Source: Botryotinia globosa
Taxonomy: Eukaryota > Ascomycota > Leotiomycetes > Helotiales > Sclerotiniaceae
Assembly: GCA_014898425.1 (NCBI GenBank)
Contig: RCSZ01000007.1
Coordinates: 62,001-126,000, forward strand
Length of the DNA stretch: 64,000 bases
Reading direction: 5' to 3'
How positions within the stretch are numbered: the stretch's first letter is position 1; each line of letters begins with the position of its first letter. The notes under the pieces are model-generated. The model was not told the origin of the DNA. It worked only from the letters and a program-made list of their open reading frames with translations, and did not search any database. A program made the translations under genes and the position numbers. Positions 59,913-64,000 of this stretch are shown here, piece by piece.

Positions 59913-62245
59913 ATGGTCTCGGTATCTGATCACTCATTCCATATGCTGTCGCGACACATGGGAAATCAAAACGAAAACGACTTTCCACTTTTCCCCGAAG
60001 CAAATATGTATTCTCCTCAATATCCATACAATAGCATGTCAAACTTTCAGATCGAACACGACGCTGCGTATGCATACCCGAGAACACAAGATATCTACCC
60101 TACCAGCACCGGATTCGATTCCACAACTATGTATAGTGAAGTTCCCCAACATTTTGTTGAGTCACCAGAACTTAGAGGAGCTGCGCCATCAAATTACTCC
60201 ACAGCCAGTGGACCTTCGGCGACATCCTCGACCATTGGCTCTCCCAATTCAAACCACGGCCACATGGTTTCAGTATCTGAGTGGGGCTCTGGACTTGGCA
60301 TCAACCCAAGTATCGTGAATTACGATAACTTTGGTCATGGAACCGACTACAACTTCTCTGCAGGTATGGAAGACTTTACTGTAGATTTCAATTCGGCCAA
60401 ACCAGGCTTTGTTGGTGAGTGTGAAAATATCTCTAGATCTACACCTCGTCAGAACCGTTCCATTTCTTCTTCATCCTCTTCTATTCATGATTTTCATACT
60501 CCAATGGATTCTTCGCGATCAATTGCTTCACCAATCACACCCGTCAGTGCGTTTCGAAAAGAAATTAGAGAAGAATGTTTGAAATTTCCTCATGTTTCTG
60601 TGCTTTCAATTTCTCCTGTATCTGGTCGACCAATTTCAAGCTTTATGTCACCAACTAGCGCCGGTCGTCGTAACGAGATAAGGTTATCTCCCGTTACTAC
60701 TTCAATAGCGCAAGCATTCACTTCGGAACCGACAACATCATATTCTTCATTTCAACAATCTCCTTTCTTTTCTCAGTCTAGTGGCAATTTTGTTGCTCCA
60801 CTTCAATCTTCCTGTGTGTTTTCTCTCTGTCAATTCCCGCACTGGCTTCACACACTTTTCTTCGCCAAGCAAACTCAAAAAGGATCACATTCTAACATCA
60901 ATTTCTAGACCCATCCATTTTACATGCTCCTTTCTCCGCTACTCGCCCAACATCAGCTGTCGGACAATCCGAATTGTCTCCTTACCAAGCACCAATGTAT
61001 CCCAAATCTCCATCACCATCCCAACACTCCTTAAGAAGCCCTGGACCTGCCAAGGCCGATAGCGCAAGCCCTTACTTGGGCTCTCAATATTATCCATATC
61101 CAGCACCAATGATCAGACGGCCATCTTTGACCATTTCTCACCAATCTTATGGTTCCCAAGATGGTAACTTTAGTGGTGAAGAATCAAAAGAAAAGGGCCG
61201 CTGCACCTGGCCAGAATGTGGAAAGATCTTCAAAGATCTTAAAGCTCACATGTTAACCCATCAAAATGAGCGCCCGGAAAAATGTCCCATACAGACATGT
61301 GACTACCACGTCAAGGGCTTCGCTCGAAAATACGATAAAAACCGCCACACCTTGACCCATTACAAAGGGACAATGGTATGTGGTTTCTGCCCAGGTTCCG
61401 GATCTGCGGCAGAAAAATCCTTCAACCGTGCTGATGTTTTCAAGAGACATCTCACTTCAGTACATGCCGTAGAACAAACCCCACCAAACAGCCGTAAGAA
61501 GACTTCCGCAAGTATCAACAGTGGAAAGAAGCTCTCGGGATATGCACCAGATGCCACTGGAAAGTGCTCTACCTGTTCGGCTACTTTCAGCAATGCTCAA
61601 GACTTCTATGAGCATCTCGATGATTGTGTTCTCCGCATTGTTCAACAAGAGGAACCTTCCGAGGCAATCAACGCTCGTCGCCTTGCAGAGGTCGAACAAG
61701 ATCACGATGTTCATGAAACTCTCCGCAACAACGCCCTTCCAGTCACTACCAACATTTACTCAACAGCCGAAGAAGATGATGATGAGGAAGTCGACGATGA
61801 AAACGACGACGACTACTCCATCCGTGTCCGTACATCCCGCAGAGGCCGTCAAAACCGCAACCCAGTCAACGGTGTCCAAAAGTCCAGAGGCATGACTCAC
61901 TCCAAAGGTGGCGTCACTCTAAATACCAAAGGACGTAAGAAGCGCAAGGACTATCCTTCATCATGGGGATGTCCTACATCTCAAATGAAGATGAAGAAGC
62001 GTGTTCTCACTGTCTTTGATGGACCTCGTCGTCTCTGGAAAGACGATATGATGCTCGATACCGATTACGAGGTACGCATCAAGCTCGGTGATGAAAAAGC
62101 TTACGTTACCGATCTCGATGTGCAAACTATGAGAAGAGCGGAAGCCTTCCACAATGCTACTGAAGAGGAAAAGGGACCTTGGATCGCAGATGATCTGACG
62201 GGAATGGATTTGGAGAGGTTGATGGAGGTTAAGAGAGAGATTTAA
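59913..62245 (+). CDS. C2H2 zinc-finger transcription factor (745 aa)
   Basis: Probable nuclear DNA-binding regulator. Exon 1 is 59913..60813 and exon 2 60909..62245, with a 95-bp intron (donor GTGTGT, acceptor TTCTAG) and phase 1 kept. The chosen ATG has the context AACACAACATGG; the frame is open further upstream but that part looks non-coding. Residues 1-380 are low complexity, rich in Ser, Pro, Asn and Tyr, as in activation regions. Fingers are C399-x4-C404-x9-H414-x3-H418, C426-x4-C431-x15-H447-x3-H451 and C458-x2-C461-x19-H481-x4-H486, followed by a C2HC-like KCSTCSATFSNAQDF unit. An acidic run (EEDDDEEVDDENDDD) and basic patches such as GRKKRKDY, possible nuclear signals, lie near the C-terminus. 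The atypical spacing suggests a fungal-specific family. No target genes can be inferred. Confidence 0.88.
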
Positions 62246-64000
62246 TTCCTCTTCTTTACCTTTTCGCCCTCCACTTTTGTTTATGAGGTTATGAGATGGA
62301 CTTTTTTTATGATTTGCTCAAATGAATTGGGGCATTTTGCATATGTTTTATATCGGCGCTTTGGATACCATTTACATATATCTAAGGGAGATATACTTTA
62401 ACGGGACGGGACGATACCATTTTTTTATTCTACTTTTCTTTTATCTTTTTTTATTTGGAAAAATTTATACAATATCATATACATGTATGGGCGATACGGA
62501 TCTGAGGACAAGACAAAGGTCGCGGTGTCCTCTTTTCTTTCTATTTCCATTTACTCGCATTATCTATTGCATATGCATCAGACAGAGTTTTGTTAAGGGA
62601 GTTTTTCTTTCACGTGAATTAGGAGATAAATGAGGAAAGGGAGGATGTAAGATCACTACTTTGGCAGGCCCATTTTTTGTGGTATATTTTGGAAGCGGGG
62701 AAGGCGGTTGCATTGGAGGAGGGGATGTGTCATGGCATTATTGCGCTACTTTGACTGTATGTGGAAGAATTGAAAGTAAAGTAATAGTTAGTCAATCTAG
62801 GATAGGAATCCAGGAAAGAATCAAGAGCAATGGTCTCCCAACTCAAATTTCATACTGCAGTTACCGCTGATGAATGTGACATGGATATTCATTTTCTTCT
62901 GAAAATTGATGAAAAGCACAAGTAGCTGTCTGTGTGCGTAGATCGCCTTGCATTATGCCTATCGCGCTGAGATCCGATTGTTGGGACTGCACGCCATGTA
63001 GATCATGATCGGCATTGATGTGATGAATTGATGAATAGACTGACGTAAAGCTAGCTCTGCCATGCAAATATGGGTGAACATATGCGTAAACATACATCAT
63101 CAGTCCAAGTCCAAGGGTGAAGCGAGATCCGGCCGGAGACGTAAGGAAGGTGTAGGGCAAGCGGGTATCCGGATTCATCTTGCGTCGTGCATATCGTAAG
63201 TGCGGGCTTATGCATAGTCTCATGCAGATGGTTGGATTGAGAATAATGTGCTTTTGGTGGCTGCGTTTTGATGGTCATGAGAAACGATTGATTGAAAGGA
63301 GATGCCCGAGGATGCATTGTGAGGGGTTAGAAAGGGCTAAAGCCGAAGAGAGGAGAGCTGGGAAGGGATGGAAAGGCAATTTATTGGTTGGTAACAATGT
63401 GATAAGGGTAAGGTGGTATTGGGTTGGGTTGGGGATAGCGAGGTCAAGGCATAAGATCTCTTGGAATACTTTGATGTGATGGAGTTGTGATGGATGGGTG
63501 CGTGGTGTGATGTTGTGGTGGTGTAGTTTGTTTGATTTATCTTGATGCAGAATAGTTGGCTCTACTAGGTAGGGTAAGGTAGGTAGGTTAATTGGTCGAC
63601 GTACCATATGTAGATATTGGATTGGTTGACGATGAGACGAAAGGGGTATAGATTATACTACTGGGTAGTTGTCGGGACGGCAGGTATTGCATACAGTGGG
63701 GAATGAAATATGGGATGGGGCCTCGAGGGGGCATGCTAGATTTATCAATGAATCTTGATCTTTTAAATGTCTATCTAACCTTACATTTCGACTGGATTTC
63801 AATCAATGCAATGTATTCTCAGCCTGATAGAATGGCGGCGGCGATGATTATCCTGAGCTGGTAATGATTCCGAGTACCTCCCTAGGTAGTATTGAATCTG
63901 TATGATCGGAAGATATGGAAAGAAGGGCAAACGAGATGTGAAATGTGATGGCCTCGCAACTAATGATCGAGCACAGTAGATGCGACGTATATCTTCATAT
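62246..64000. other. 3' flank and intergenic, no supported gene
   Basis: T-rich sequence after 62290 is probably the 3' untranslated region of the zinc-finger gene. Short frames at 62861-63607 on both strands overlap and show no domain. No further structure was seen. Confidence 0.5.

Overview
The window looks like nuclear DNA of a filamentous ascomycete. Protein genes carry short introns (about 50-95 bp) with GTAAGT-like donors, CTAAC-like branch points and YAG acceptors, and transposons show C-to-T/G-to-A decay typical of repeat-induced point mutation (RIP). Protein style (for example the GMC fatty alcohol oxidase and the SAM-containing SNF2 protein) and the AT-rich transposon island suggest Leotiomycetes, possibly Sclerotiniaceae; that placement is inference, with no database search behind it.

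Layout. 1-3.2 kb: intergenic, with a 355-bp PIF/Harbinger-like MITE at 2472-2826. 3.2-4.9 kb (-): glutathione synthetase, four exons. 5.2-12.8 kb: a nested transposon island. A palindromic MITE with TTA target duplication (5357-12836) has a smaller MITE at its centre and a full-length, heavily mutated Ty1/copia retrotransposon in its right arm. The copia has 234-bp LTRs at 5921-6154 and 12526-12759 and CTTAG target duplications, and it carries a further 735-bp insertion (7651-8385) in its reverse transcriptase. 14.0-20.8 kb (+): a roughly 2,150-residue SNF2/ATRX-type ATPase with an N-terminal SAM-like domain. 23.4-25.8 kb (-): long-chain fatty alcohol oxidase ending in a peroxisomal ARL signal. 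28.3-30.1 kb (-): an unrecognised multi-pass membrane protein, divergent from an ARL3/ARFRP1-type small GTPase at 30.7-31.6 kb (+). 34.5-35.7 kb (-): an unrecognised protein gene with a frame break or unresolved splice. 35.7-42.8 kb: gene-poor, with microsatellites and a probable gene relic. 42.8-49.5 kb (+): a 2,007-residue ZNFX1/Hrr1/SAD-3-type RNA helicase with CCCH, SF1 helicase, NFX1-type and RZ zinc-finger modules. 49.5-59.9 kb: mostly empty apart from one weak two-exon orphan model. 59.9-62.2 kb (+): a C2H2 zinc-finger transcription factor. The rest is featureless.

The genes do not form a pathway cluster. Two of them, the ATRX-type remodeller and the ZNFX1/SAD-3-type helicase, belong to families tied to heterochromatin and RNA silencing, and they share the window with a RIP-mutated transposon nest whose inverted repeats could produce hairpin RNA. 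That link is suggestive only. I found no convincing new multigene system. The most informative non-genic structure is the exactly resolvable transposon nest.
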